Assembly (NCBI GenBank): GCA_900538365.1
Contig: UPXT01000009.1
Coordinates: 1 to 54,062, forward strand
Length of the DNA: 54,062 nt
Source of the DNA: an uncultured Acidaminococcus sp.
GTDB lineage: Bacteria > Bacillota > Negativicutes > Acidaminococcales > Acidaminococcaceae
Direction: 5' to 3'
The notes beneath the pieces are model-generated. The model did no database searches. It worked only from the letters and a program-made list of their open reading frames with translations, and was not told the DNA's origin. Positions within the stretch are counted from its first letter, which is position 1; the number at the start of each line of letters is the position of its first letter. Positions 8,291-17,354 of this stretch are shown in pieces. The position numbers were made by a program, and so were the translations under genes.

Positions 8291-11033
8291 TTTCTTCCAC
8301 CTTTCTATACTGAAATCCGGTTGTTCCATCATAACTCACTTGATATCCAACGAGTTCACCATTTCCAGCGTTGTCCAAGGTCAAAAATAAATTCCCTGAT
8401 AGGTAGGGATGATGAAGCCATAGCTTAAATCTATTAGCCGAACTATGTTCCAGACTTTGAATCACTTGACCAATCATGTAAGGTTTTCCAAATAAGGTCG
8501 GCAAACGCAATTTGAAATTGGCAATCTGCGTGGCCTCTTCATCTGATAGGCCATCGTCGGAATAATAAGATATGGTTCCCCCATTGGGATCAAGCCATTC
8601 ATTTGCTTGAGTGCCTTGCTTTAGCAAAATCACTTCAACACTGTCAATGCCATCCCGTACGCTCATTTCAGCCTGTACATCATTATAGTTGGAAGAATTG
8701 GTCAACAGCCCTTCTAACGTGTCTTGACCAGCAAATAACTTGGAACGACTTGGTAATTTCAGACAATTGGATTGAGCTGCATCCTTTTTCTTCTTCAATT
8801 TCAATTTATAGGCGGTTACAATCTCGGCTTCATTTTTGATGGGGATTTCATAGGTTTCATCATAGACTTTTTGTACGTACTCCGATATTTCGTCAGGGAT
8901 GACGAACTCATTGGGCAATATTGTTTTTGTTCTTTCCAGAAGAAATTCATCATATACGGCACTTGTTCCTTCTTCCAGAAGTTCCTTATCATTTGCCCCT
9001 AGAATATAGACTTTGGGCGAATTCAAATTGTCCAGCCGGATTCTTTTATGCCGGTGCACTCTTCCGATTCTTTGGAACAGTAAATCCATGGGGCACAAGT
9101 CTGTAATCAAAAGATCCAAGTCAATATCAAGAGACTGTTCCATCACTTGTGTTCCTACAACGATGAAATGATTTCTTTCGAAAGAAGAATTTTTCCCAAT
9201 TCTCTTGATCAGTTGTTTTTCTATAAGTGCTTTTCTGCCTCGTGTAAAGCCTGCATGAAATAATAGTATATCATAGTTCTTTAAACTTTCTTTTAGAAGA
9301 GCGGCGATTTTCTGGGCGCGCCGCACCGTATTCACGATGATTCCAGCGCATCCTCCCTCTCCTAATTGCTTTTCAAGCAGTGTGACAATCTCCTGATCAT
9401 GGATACGATATAAAGATATTTTTTTCTTTTCAAAATGACCCTGAATCTGTTTTTGCCTTACTGTTTTTCCATCAGTCCAGGTCAATAAAGGATAGGCCTT
9501 GTTTGTCATCCACGCTTCTCGTTCTTGCTTAGAAGCAGCCTGATCACGAAGGCCTAGATAAGCTTGAATCAACCGAGTCCTGCGTTCGTATGGCAGCGTA
9601 GCAGAAAGCAAAATCACAGGGACATCATATACGCCAAGCCAAACTAGGGCTCTTTCTAGAAATTGATTCATGTACGTATCGTAGGCATGACATTCATCTA
9701 CAATAACAACTTTTCCTGCGATTCCGAGATGCCGCAGCATCACATGTTTTTGCTTAAGGGCACTAAGGAGCAACTGATCAACGGTTCCAACAACAAAGTC
9801 TGCCAATAAGGCTTGTTTATTTCCTTCAAACCAGGGATGAACCATAAGAGAATCTTCTTCACAGTCTTCGCCGACCACAGCTTTGCCGTGAAACACTTTT
9901 TGGTAATCTGCGTTCAGGTCCTTTGCACCATGAGCCAAACGAATACTCAAGACTTCCTCATCTGCGTTTGCTTCTCCTGTCGCCCACTGCTTGATTCTAG
10001 GGAAAAGACCGTTACTCGTTGCTTGTGTAGGCAGCCCAAAGAACAATCCTCCGGATTGATGTAATGTTCCTAATAGCTCAGCACCTGCCAGTGCCGCCTC
10101 TGTTTTTCCAACGCCCATTTGTGCTTCCAATATAAAGATACCTGGATCTTTTGACTCCTGCACGGCAGTAAGCATTTCTTTTTGTACCGCATTTGGAGTA
10201 AACCCGAACCGAGTCTGGAACCCTTGGTCATCCATGCCAAAGCATGTTGGATTCCATACAGAAGGCAATTGAAACCTTTCGAGTCCCCTTTCGATTCTTG
10301 TAGGATAATCTGATTCCTTTCCTCGATCATCGATAGAAATAAGAGGAAAGAATTCAGTATTACTGGCAATCCAGTCTGCCATAATCAATAACCCACTTAA
10401 AAGCATCTGCGCAGGCATCGATAGATTGGGAAGTGATTCAGGGCTGTCATAACCTGATAAATTTAGTGCTTCCTCAATGATTTGCCTATGAAACGTTTTC
10501 CACTTATCCTCTACATCTTTTCTCGGATCATCAAAATAATTTACATAGGTACTGCTAAATGGATCCAGCTGGGTTTCGAACCATTTAGACGGTCCTTTCT
10601 CATGGGGCTTTCCATGGTGACTCCCCACGATGGAAGCAAACCAGAGGGGAAATCCCGCTTCCAATAAAATAGCTTCCCCAGCAATTGGATGTCTAGATTT
10701 ACCTTTTTCCCTGAAAATGCGGTTATCTGAAATAGGAAGGCCCATCTTTTGAAGACGCTCTTTTACGCCATCTAAATTCCTAAGAATCATACTCTGGAAG
10801 AGGGCTGTTGCCTTACCAAGGTCGTGGGTTGCTCCTAACAAGACCGCAATTTTTCTTATAGGGTCCTCCTCTTGTGGGAAAATTACTTTTTTTATAGAAC
10901 AAGGAAGCCACTGATTAACAAGATACTCCATGACACCTGCCGTATCACGCAGGTGCATCCATAATGGCAGCCATTCCGTACGCGACTGACGACTTGCCTT
11001 GGCTGCCAGAGGAAGCATGTCCGAAAAAGCCAT
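8277..11033 (-). CDS. cas3: CRISPR helicase-nuclease Cas3 (type I-E)
   Basis: Cas3 unwinds and degrades target DNA after Cascade binding. The N-terminal HD nuclease shows H27, the H70-D71 pair in GATHDLGKA, H115 in RHPIAGE, the H139-H140 pair and D220 in MADWIAS. The SF2 helicase follows: Walker A in EAQMGVGKTEAAL (about 303-315), DECH at 446-449 and the motif LLSATLP. At 918 residues it is a normal full-length I-E Cas3. The ATG at 11033 has AAGGAAGGTGATC upstream. It is the first gene of the cas operon, with a promoter-like sequence about 80 bases upstream. Confidence 0.96.
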   Translation of the reverse strand: MAFSDMLPLAAKASRQSRTEWLPLWMHLRDTAGVMEYLVNQWLPCSIKKVIFPQEEDPIRKIAVLLGATHDLGKATALFQSMILRNLDGVKERLQKMGLPISDNRIFREKGKSRHPIAGEAILLEAGFPLWFASIVGSHHGKPHEKGPSKWFETQLDPFSSTYVNYFDDPRKDVEDKWKTFHRQIIEEALNLSGYDSPESLPNLSMPAQMLLSGLLIMADWIASNTEFFPLISIDDRGKESDYPTRIERGLERFQLPSVWNPTCFGMDDQGFQTRFGFTPNAVQKEMLTAVQESKDPGIFILEAQMGVGKTEAALAGAELLGTLHQSGGLFFGLPTQATSNGLFPRIKQWATGEANADEEVLSIRLAHGAKDLNADYQKVFHGKAVVGEDCEEDSLMVHPWFEGNKQALLADFVVGTVDQLLLSALKQKHVMLRHLGIAGKVVIVDECHAYDTYMNQFLERALVWLGVYDVPVILLSATLPYERRTRLIQAYLGLRDQAASKQEREAWMTNKAYPLLTWTDGKTVRQKQIQGHFEKKKISLYRIHDQEIVTLLEKQLGEGGCAGIIVNTVRRAQKIAALLKESLKNYDILLFHAGFTRGRKALIEKQLIKRIGKNSSFERNHFIVVGTQVMEQSLDIDLDLLITDLCPMDLLFQRIGRVHRHKRIRLDNLNSPKVYILGANDKELLEEGTSAVYDEFLLERTKTILPNEFVIPDEISEYVQKVYDETYEIPIKNEAEIVTAYKLKLKKKKDAAQSNCLKLPSRSKLFAGQDTLEGLLTNSSNYNDVQAEMSVRDGIDSVEVILLKQGTQANEWLDPNGGTISYYSDDGLSDEEATQIANFKLRLPTLFGKPYMIGQVIQSLEHSSANRFKLWLHHPYLSGNLFLTLDNAGNGELVGYQVSYDGTTGFQYRKVEENEGT

Positions 11034-11113
11034 AGCTGCTGATCACCTTCCTTGTTCTATCAATTCATCTTGCTTCATCAGATTGTTGTTTTCCGTACAT
11101 ATTTCTAATCACC

Positions 11114-11141
11114 ATTATACGCCTCCAATTATTTTAATCAA
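11114..11141 (-). promoter_or_regulatory. Probable sigma-A promoter of the cas operon
   Basis: On the minus strand TTGATT (11141-11136) is followed after 16 bases by a perfect TATAAT (11119-11114), about 80 bases before the cas3 ATG. The region from 11142 to 11307 upstream is strongly AT-rich and holds no gene that I can support. Confidence 0.55.
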
Positions 11142-11307
11142 GCTTTTTAAGTCCATTAAAACGGACACAAATCACTCATAATTTCAAGAATAATTATTAA
11201 ATATGAAATAGATCATGAAAAACATCATTTTATTTCATTAATTTATAAAGTGCGTGTTGATTCAAGATGTAGGTTTTGTGTGACGATAAAGGATAATAAG
11301 GACAAAT

Positions 11308-11554
11308 AAGGAAAAAGACCCGAACAGAACACGCCGTCCCAAACCTCCCTATCGGTCGTAGGCGCCGAATTGATTTTTCGATAACACGGTTCTTCGGACT
11401 GCCTAGCACAGCAAGCTGTGCTAGGCAGCCTTGAACCATCGAAAAATGTTCCTCACTACCGTTCGTTTGGAGACGTCGAGGCAAAAAACGTCCCTCCTCA
11501 TCCACCACCCACCAAGCCTGCTTGGTGGATACCCCCGCCTTGGTAAGGCGGATC
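11308..11554 (-). repeat. Dispersed structured repeat, copy R1
   Basis: Read on the minus strand this starts with the hairpin CCGCCTTACCAAGGCGG. It continues through GGTGGTGGATGAGGAGG and an outer stem ATTTTTCGAT (11447-11438) pairing with ATCGAAAAAT (11382-11373) that encloses a 14-bp palindromic hairpin (11399-11428), and ends near GGGTCTTTTTCC. Copies R2 (31043-31260) and R3 (37216-37485) share the core and the stems. Small indels between R1 and R3 are not multiples of three, so the overlapping 108-codon frame is not conserved. A non-coding RNA or a mobile intergenic repeat is more likely. Confidence 0.6.
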
Positions 11555-11649
11555 ATTTTAGCGCCCGGTCAAGTTTTTTGCTCCTCTATTGCTAAGGCAC
11601 AGAGAGCTCTCAAAATCGGTCGGAGATTGACGTACTGTCTTTTTAGGGC

Positions 11650-13007
11650 GATAACGTATAATAAGTTTCGCAAATTCAGTTTCATATAAAAATAGACATA
11701 GTCCATTGCCGTCGGTAAAATTAAGTTACCACACAAAACCCACCGAGGAGGCTATAGCTATATCTGATAGTATCATACAATTCAATGAGGATCTCATAAA
11801 GAACAATCTCAAAGATCTAGTACGCAGTAACGTCGAAGAGACCCTTAATGCTCTGCTCGATCATGAGGCTGACGAACTCGTCAACGCAGAAAAGTATGAG
11901 CGTTCCGGTGACCGAAAGGGCTACCGCTCTGGTCATTATGAGAGAAACTTCTCAACCACTTCAGGTGATACGACTCTCAGGGTTCCCAAGCTCAAGGGCA
12001 TTCAGTTCGAAACTGCCATCATAGAGCGTTACAAGCGTCGTGAATGCTCCGTTGAAGAGGCATTGATCGAGATGCACTTAGCCGGTGTTTCCGTTCGCCG
12101 AGTAGCGGACATCACAGAAGCTCTTTGGGGAACCAGGGTGTCTCCGGGAACCATCAGTAATCTCAACAAGAAAGCCTATGAACACATCGAAGAATGACGT
12201 TCTCGCCCGCTTACAGAGGAGTACCCCTACGTCTACGTTGACGGTGTATAGCTAAAGCAAAGCTGGGGCGGTGAGATTCAAAACGATTCCATTCTCGTAG
12301 CCATTGGCGTGAATCATGAAGGTTATCGAGAGATCCTGGGTGCCGCCGAGGGCATGAAAGAAGACCGTGAAAGCTGGAAGAACTTTGGTTCAAGGAAAGA
12401 GGCCTTAAAGGCATTGGCCTCATCATTGGAGATAAGTACATTGGCATGCTGGAAAGCATTCCTGAGGTCTTCCCTGATGCGCGATATCACCGCTGTACTG
12501 TACACCTCTACAGAAATGTATTTACCGTCACGCCCAGAACAAAGATGCGTACAGTCTCTATGATGGTGAAGGCAATCCATTCTCAGGAAAGTAAAGCCGC
12601 AGCCCGTGAAAAGGCTGCACTGGTTGCTGAGAAGCTTCGGAAATTGAAGCTAACTGCGGCTGCCAAGAAAGTGGAAGAAGGCATCGAAGAAACCTTAACA
12701 TATATGGACTATCCTAGCGAACACTGGAATCGAATCCGAACCAACAATACCACGGAACGAGTCAATCGGGAAATCAAGCGCCGTACAAAGGCGATTGGAT
12801 CTTTTCCAGATGGCCAGAGCGCTCTGATGCTGGTCTGTACCCGGTTGCGCCATGTAGCAGCAACAGACTGGGGATCCAAGAGATACCTGAATATGGACCA
12901 TCTGTTTGAACTTGAATTTCAACGCCAGGCAGATGACCAGTTCACTGCCAGTTAACCCTGTACACCGACGGCTGAAAATGAATTTGCGAAAGATTATTGA
13001 CACAATC
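11650..13007 (+). mobile_element. Degraded IS256-family insertion sequence
   Basis: Imperfect terminal inverted repeats bound the element: 11650-11677 on the left (starting GATAACGTATAATAAG) and 12980-13007 on the right (reverse complement starting GATTGTGTCAATAATC). The inner 12 bases, TTTCGCAAATTC, are identical. The length of about 1.36 kb suits the family. No target-site duplication can be seen in the flanks, and the transposase is broken, so this is an old copy. Confidence 0.85.
11706..12955 (+). pseudogene. IS256-family (mutator-type) transposase, inactivated
   Basis: The reading begins MPSVKLSYHTKPTEEAIAIS, runs to a premature TGA at 12195-12197 (a Trp position) and meets a TAG shortly after (12248-12250). 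It needs a frame change near 12384 to reach the C-terminal part (frame of 12446-12955). The DDE residues can be traced across the pieces: D in YVYVDGVY, D in IIGDKYIG and E in NNTTERVNRE. Family hallmarks include ERSGDRKGYRSGHYERNF. Two nonsense changes and one frameshift mean no active enzyme. It sits upstream of cas3 on the opposite strand. Confidence 0.92.
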
Positions 13008-13112
13008 CGTAATTATGATGGGTCGTGTGGTGATTGGATTAGGTATGTTGTAGTCACTAGTATTATCCGAACATTATAGGCTTTTATTGTTCTCTTCGTG
13101 CCGCCTTTTTAC

Positions 13113-13157
13113 GCAAAAAAATCCCCCAATTGAGTGAATGAATCACTCAATTGGGGG
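13113..13157 (-). terminator. Rho-independent terminator after the AraC-family gene
   Basis: A perfect 15-bp stem CCCCCAATTGAGTGA with a five-base loop (13123-13157) is followed on the minus strand by seven T residues. It lies 18 bases beyond the stop of the AraC-type gene. Confidence 0.9.
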
Positions 13158-13174
13158 CCAGGATAGGAACTCAT

Positions 13175-14104
13175 TTACTTATGAAGCTCTTTTCTAAACT
13201 GCAGCGGCGTGCGCATGGTCTGGAGTTTGAAACATTTGATGAAGTAACTGGTCGAGCTGAATCCTGTTCGTTGTGCGACAGCACTGACAGGAAGCTCCGT
13301 ATTTCGCAGAAGGACCGCAGCTTTTTCAAGGCGGTATTTATTAAGGAACTGGTAAATCGTTTCGTGGACCGTTTCCTTGAAAATCCGGCAGCACTCGCTG
13401 CCGCTGTAACTTGTAAAGGCTGCAAGATCTGTAATGGCGAAGTTTTCATGGTAATGGGCCTTGATATAGCTCATAAGAGTCTTTGTGATGGACTGATGAC
13501 GGGCTGATGTGGATTTTTTGGCCTTGGTAAAGGTCACATTCTTGATGAACAGGGACCAAATGCGATACATGACGCTCATGAGGTCCACTTCGCAGCCCAT
13601 CTCCCCTCCCCGCTTGATAAGATACGCGCCCTGCACCTCGTCCATGAGTTTCTTGCACCAAGGAATCAGGGGATGAAGATGGACGGCCGTAAATTCCGGA
13701 TTTTTTGTATAGGGCTCGACAAAATTCCGGTCTATATACGATCCACTGCGAAGACCTAGGGTACTGGGGCTCAGGTTCAGGCACACAAGGATGCCTGATT
13801 TTTGCTGCCGAGGAATCACGCGGTGAAGCTGCCCAGCATTCATGATGAGCCCTTCCCCAGGATGAAGTTCAAATTTTTGGTCAGTCAGCATCACTGCCAT
13901 ATCACCTTGGATGGCAAGCAGAATCTGGATTTTTTCATGCCAATGCCAGTTACTGAAGCCGAGCCGCTTTTTCCAAATGATTTCGTAATAAACGTCAAGG
14001 GGCAGGCCATGCTCCTCCGTGACCATCCCATCATAGTAGGGATGGATTCGCTGGTCTTCTTGGTTGTGACTAACAATGAGACGATCTAAGGGGACTCTCT
14101 GCAT
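13175..14104 (-). CDS. AraC-family transcriptional regulator with cupin sensor domain
   Basis: The 309-residue protein has an N-terminal cupin-like ligand pocket (WHWHEKIQILLAIQGDMAVM and ELHPGEGLIMNAGQLHRV). The C-terminal double helix-turn-helix AraC domain covers about the last 100 residues (ITDLAAFTSYSGSECCRIFK and AVAQRTGFSSTSYFIKCFK). The ATG at 14104 is preferred over a TTG eight codons upstream because GAGGTG sits in front of it. It is monocistronic, with its own terminator. The ligand and target genes cannot be read from sequence; the divergently placed IS remnant gives no hint. Confidence 0.88.
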   Translation of the reverse strand: MQRVPLDRLIVSHNQEDQRIHPYYDGMVTEEHGLPLDVYYEIIWKKRLGFSNWHWHEKIQILLAIQGDMAVMLTDQKFELHPGEGLIMNAGQLHRVIPRQQKSGILVCLNLSPSTLGLRSGSYIDRNFVEPYTKNPEFTAVHLHPLIPWCKKLMDEVQGAYLIKRGGEMGCEVDLMSVMYRIWSLFIKNVTFTKAKKSTSARHQSITKTLMSYIKAHYHENFAITDLAAFTSYSGSECCRIFKETVHETIYQFLNKYRLEKAAVLLRNTELPVSAVAQRTGFSSTSYFIKCFKLQTMRTPLQFRKELHK

Positions 14105-14188
14105 AAGACACCTCACCTCTTCCCCCAAAAGGGAAGTTCATTCTCTTTTTATCTTACCATAGGCGGCAGCAGATAGAAAGCCGCATCC

Positions 14189-15100
14189 TTAAGGCAAGAT
14201 GCCCGTACCATCAAAGGCCGGAATAAACTTGTCATCAGCGGCGGGACTTTCCTGAATAAAACCGTCTTCGATGCGGCTTTCCAGAAAATGCAGTTCCACT
14301 TCTTCATATTCCTCATCTGTGAGCTTGCGATTGATTTCCGGGTACTGGGCAGCCGTGCCGCAGGGGATGAATTGGCGCATGAGGCTTACCATGACGTCGC
14401 CGGGGGAAAAGGTATCGGCAATCCAGTCGATGAGGCGCATACTGTCCTCGCCGTGACCAGGAAGGATCAAATGGCGAATGATGACGCCTTTTTGCATGAT
14501 GCCCCGCTCGTCAAGCTCATAAGGCCCCACTTGGCGGAACATCTCGAGGATGGCCTTGGACGCTGTGGCAAAATAGTTTTTGCAGCGGCTGTAACGCTGG
14601 GCCAGGGCATCATCATGGTATTTAAGATCAGGAAGATAGATCTGGACCTTTCCTTCAAGCAGCCGCAAGGTCTCCACCCGTTCATAGCCGCTTGTGTTAT
14701 AGACAACGGGGACCGGAAGGGTCGGCGTAAGCGATGGCAGGATGGTGGGCAGATACTGCGTTGCTGTCACAAGGTCAATATTATAGGCGCCTTGGTCAAT
14801 CAGCTCCTGATAAATGGCCCGGAGACGATCCGCCGTCACTTCCCAGCCGTGGTTTTCCGTGCTGATTTCACTGTTTTGACAGTAGACGCAATGAAGCGTG
14901 CAGCCTGAAAAAAAGACCGCACCGCTGCCGCCTTTTTGAGGATTTTCCCCACTGAGGCAAGGCTCTTCCCAGTGATGGAGAGCCGCACGTGCCGCCTTAG
15001 GCGTCATGGCGCAGCGACAAACACCGTACTGGCCAGGTCCGCCTTCATGAAGCGGACGCACAACGCCGCAGGCAAAAGGGCAAAGGGTACAAGGTTCCAT
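14189..15100 (-). CDS. Radical SAM protein of the PflX type (PFL-activase homolog)
   Basis: The 303-residue protein has the radical-SAM cluster motif in FFSGCTLHCVYCQNSEIS and an additional Cys set at the N-terminus (EPCTLCPFACGV, then GVCRC) as in the PflX (COG1313) group of proteins related to pyruvate formate-lyase activases. The substrate of this group is not established. ATG 15100 is chosen because AAAGGA precedes it, although the frame is open to 15130. It lies 23 bases after the terminator of the upstream NlpC gene, so it probably has its own weak promoter. Confidence 0.87.
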   Translation of the reverse strand: MEPCTLCPFACGVVRPLHEGGPGQYGVCRCAMTPKAARAALHHWEEPCLSGENPQKGGSGAVFFSGCTLHCVYCQNSEISTENHGWEVTADRLRAIYQELIDQGAYNIDLVTATQYLPTILPSLTPTLPVPVVYNTSGYERVETLRLLEGKVQIYLPDLKYHDDALAQRYSRCKNYFATASKAILEMFRQVGPYELDERGIMQKGVIIRHLILPGHGEDSMRLIDWIADTFSPGDVMVSLMRQFIPCGTAAQYPEINRKLTDEEYEEVELHFLESRIEDGFIQESPAADDKFIPAFDGTGILP

Positions 15101-15140
15101 AACGTTCCTTTCTTTTGCATCGTATTTCAAGAGAAGACAT

Positions 15141-15172
15141 AAAAAAACTCAACCCTGAAAACCAGGATTGAG
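15141..15172 (-). terminator. Terminator after the NlpC/P60 gene
   Basis: On the minus strand CTCAATCCTG pairs with CAGGGTTGAG (one G-T pair) around a short loop and is followed by seven T residues. It lies 23 bases after the stop codon at 15195. Confidence 0.9.
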
Positions 15173-15194
15173 TTTACCGTTTACCGCTTGCAGC

Positions 15195-15908
15195 TTAAAG
15201 GACCCGGGCCGCCCCAATATAGCGAGCACCCCAATAGCCGCCGAACACATCGGAAACGGTCACGCCCGTACTGGAACCAGCCTGAAGCATCTTACCATCG
15301 CCAATGTAAATCCCGACATGGGAAGGACCTGGTTCATACGTTTCAAAAAAGACCAAGTCACCAGGCTGAAGGTTCCGAGAAGAGACCTTTGGATAACTGT
15401 AATACTGGGTATCCGCTGTTCTGGGGATGCTGACGCCGATCTGACGGAAGACATACTGCGTATAGCCGGAGCAGTCAAACCCCCACGGCGTTGTTCCTCC
15501 AAAGACATAGGGTACACCTACGTACTCAAAGGCCCGGGAAATCAGTCTTCTGGCTGCCCCGCTGCCACGATAGGAACGTCCGCGGCTTACCCCATATCCT
15601 GCATACTGGGGCATCCTTTTTCCCATAAGTTTCATGTACGTGGAATCACCAATGATGCCATCTACTTCAAGGCCCATGCTGGCTTGATATTTTTTGATGG
15701 CTTCAACGGTCCTTTCGCCGTAGACCCCATCAGGAATCCCAATATCATACCCTTCCATGAGCAGTTTTTCCTGAATCGCGGCCACTTCCGGCCCTGATTC
15801 GCCTTGATGAAATGCCGCTGCATCCGCGCTCTGGAAAGGGACGGCAGCAAAACTCAGCATAAAGGCGGCAACAGCCCCCAGCATCATCCGTTTTAAAATA
15901 ATGAACAC
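15195..15908 (-). CDS. Secreted NlpC/P60 peptidoglycan endopeptidase with PG-binding domain
   Basis: A cell-wall hydrolase predicted to cleave stem-peptide bonds outside the cytoplasmic membrane. A signal peptide (KRMMLGAVAAFMLSFAAVPF ending near SADA) is followed by a PG_binding_1 domain (GPEVAAIQEKLLMEGYD to GIIGDSTYMKLMG). The NlpC/P60 domain shows the catalytic Cys in WGFDCSGYTQ and His in GPSHVGIYIGDG. The start is uncertain: the open frame reaches GTG 15923, which lies in the riboswitch. GTG 15908 gives a good signal peptide, and an ATT at 15902 is the codon best placed after GAGAGG. Under control of a c-di-AMP riboswitch. Confidence 0.92.
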   Translation of the reverse strand: MFIILKRMMLGAVAAFMLSFAAVPFQSADAAAFHQGESGPEVAAIQEKLLMEGYDIGIPDGVYGERTVEAIKKYQASMGLEVDGIIGDSTYMKLMGKRMPQYAGYGVSRGRSYRGSGAARRLISRAFEYVGVPYVFGGTTPWGFDCSGYTQYVFRQIGVSIPRTADTQYYSYPKVSSRNLQPGDLVFFETYEPGPSHVGIYIGDGKMLQAGSSTGVTVSDVFGGYWGARYIGAARVL

Positions 15909-15917
15909 ACCCTCTCG

Positions 15918-16045
15918 ATTCACCTACGAAGTTAGCTGCCGGGTTCGGGTCGAGACACCCTATTCCTAAAAGAAAGGAAATTCACCCCAACATTGGGTCC
16001 TCCGTTCGTATCCCTACGATTCGGTTTTATTAATTTAACGATTTC
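15918..16045 (-). promoter_or_regulatory. c-di-AMP (ydaO/yuaA-type) riboswitch
   Basis: The minus-strand leader of the NlpC/P60 gene contains the conserved blocks of this riboswitch: CGTTAAATTAATAAAACCG, then ACGGAGGACCCAATGTTGGG with GTGAATTTCC, then GACCCGAACCCGGCAGCTAA followed by CTTCGTAGG. Cell-wall hydrolases are among the best known targets; ligand binding normally lowers expression. Recognition is by consensus blocks, not by a covariance search. Confidence 0.88.
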
Positions 16046-16055
16046 TGCACTTCAC

Positions 16056-16085
16056 ATTATAGCAATGGAAGGAAAAAAAGTCCAA
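16056..16085 (-). promoter_or_regulatory. Sigma-A promoter for the riboswitch-nlpC transcript
   Basis: On the minus strand TTGGAC (16085-16080), an 18-base spacer, and a perfect TATAAT (16061-16056) stand just upstream of the riboswitch. The stretch 16086-16336 holds no supported gene; it contains GGTCC and GGACC arms flanked by GGCGCC at both ends (16194-16256), which could form a long-range hairpin of unknown role. Confidence 0.8.
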
Positions 16086-16336
16086 TATGTCACATTTTGT
16101 TCAAGAAATAGGAGAAAAAAAACGCATTTGGTCAGTGCCTGTGGTACTGGCTGTAAAGCTGAAAGAGTAAAATGGCAAAAGATTGTACTGACGGCGCCAA
16201 TAAGGGAACCGTAGGTCCGTTTCTTCTCCATACTCAGTCAAGGGACCAAAAGGCGCCATTCTATGCTCCGCTCTCTTCGGTCAGCAGTGTGTGCCTTTTA
16301 TCCTTCCCCAATTGCCGCCTCTCCCCTTCCCCTACC

Positions 16337-16373
16337 AAAAAACTGCGGAGAAATTTCTTGTTTCTTCGCAGTT
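16337..16373 (-). terminator. Terminator of the thioredoxin-glycosyltransferase unit
   Basis: Minus-strand hairpin AACTGCG-AGAAA / TTTCT-CGCAGTT followed by a run of six T residues, a few bases after the glycosyltransferase stop. Confidence 0.88.
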
Positions 16374-16380
16374 CTGGCTC

Positions 16381-17349
16381 TTACTTTTTAATGATATGCG
16401 CGATTGCGTCCACCGCTTTGTTTCCGTGTTTGATATGTTCCCGCACGATATAAAGGGGTCGATGCTTGACTTCCTCAAAGATGCGTCCCACGTATTCACC
16501 AACGATACCAATGCCCATCAGTTCCACTCCGCCGAGAAAGAACTCGGCGGCTGCAAGGGTCGTCCATCCAGGCACGGCTTCATCCATAATCCAGGCATAA
16601 AGGACATGGAGAAGGAGCAGCAGGCTGCCGATGCCAAAAATGAGTCCTGCATAAAAGGCAAGACGCAGGGGAACCCGAGAAAAGCCCGTAATCCCATCCA
16701 AGGCAAAACGCAGCATTTTCCTCAGGCTGAATTTGGAATGACCAGCAAAACGCGGCGGTGCCACAAAAGGCAGGGTCGTCGTCCGAAAGCCCAGATTATT
16801 CACCATCCCACGGATAAAACGGGCCCTTTCATGGTAGGAATTAAGTGCGTCCACCGCTTTCCGGTCCATGAGCCGAAAATCAGAACCTCCCGGGGTAATC
16901 CGCACTTCGCTCATGGTATTGATGAGCTTATAATAAAGGCTTGACGTGATGTTCTTGAAGAAGGTGGCGTCTTCCGTCGCTTTGCGGACGGTCTGTACAA
17001 TCTCATACCCCGCTTCCCAGAGGGAAAGGAGTTCCGGGATCATTTCCGGCGGATGCTGCAAGTCTCCATCCATGGAGATGACGGCATCCCCCTTGGCATG
17101 TTCCAGGCCGCAGGTAAGGGCCAGCTGATGGCCATAGTTACGGGAAAACAGATAGCCTTCCACGTGAGGATCTTTATCTGCCAGTTCACGGATCATGGCC
17201 GCGCTTTGGTCACGGGAACCATCATCGATGAAAAGAAGCTCATAATCATAAGATAAAGGCGCCATTACTTCCGTAACGCGCCTGTAAAACTCATGGATAT
17301 TTTCTTGTTCATTAAAGACAGGAACTACAATGGATAGTTTTTTCATCAT
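16381..17349 (-). CDS. GtrB/DPM1-like membrane glycosyltransferase (GT2)
   Basis: Predicted to transfer a sugar from a nucleotide donor to undecaprenyl phosphate, giving a lipid-linked sugar for surface-glycan decoration. The GT2 domain begins KKLSIVVPVFNEQENIHEFY and has DDGSRD and the metal-binding DGD in ISMDGDLQHPPEM. Two C-terminal membrane helices (around FYAGLIFGIGSLLLLLHVLY and the helix containing FFLGGVELMGIGIVGEYVGR) match the GtrB/ArnC group. The start is ambiguous between ATG 17349, ATG 17346 and GTG 17358, which overlaps the thioredoxin stop. No flippase or glycan-specific transferase lies next to it, so its glycan is unknown. Confidence 0.9.
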   Translation of the reverse strand: MMKKLSIVVPVFNEQENIHEFYRRVTEVMAPLSYDYELLFIDDGSRDQSAAMIRELADKDPHVEGYLFSRNYGHQLALTCGLEHAKGDAVISMDGDLQHPPEMIPELLSLWEAGYEIVQTVRKATEDATFFKNITSSLYYKLINTMSEVRITPGGSDFRLMDRKAVDALNSYHERARFIRGMVNNLGFRTTTLPFVAPPRFAGHSKFSLRKMLRFALDGITGFSRVPLRLAFYAGLIFGIGSLLLLLHVLYAWIMDEAVPGWTTLAAAEFFLGGVELMGIGIVGEYVGRIFEEVKHRPLYIVREHIKHGNKAVDAIAHIIKK

Positions 17350-17354
17350 ACAAA

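Noticed and set aside
11065..11115. A 16-codon leader peptide (MVIRNMYGKQQSDEAR) between the cas promoter and cas3
   Set aside because: GGAGG sits in front of the ATG, but both overlap the TATAAT box, so a transcript from that promoter would not contain them. Kept as a -10 coincidence.
11230..11556. A 108-codon minus-strand frame starting MIRLTKAGVSTKQAWWVVDE
   Set aside because: It lies on the R1 structured repeat; copy R3 has one-base indels that destroy the frame, and there is no ribosome binding site. The conservation is better explained by RNA or DNA structure.
11642..13016. Target-site duplication around the IS256-family element
   Set aside because: The eight or nine bases outside the two inverted repeats (TTAGGGC-side and CGTAATTA-side) do not match, so no duplication can be claimed.
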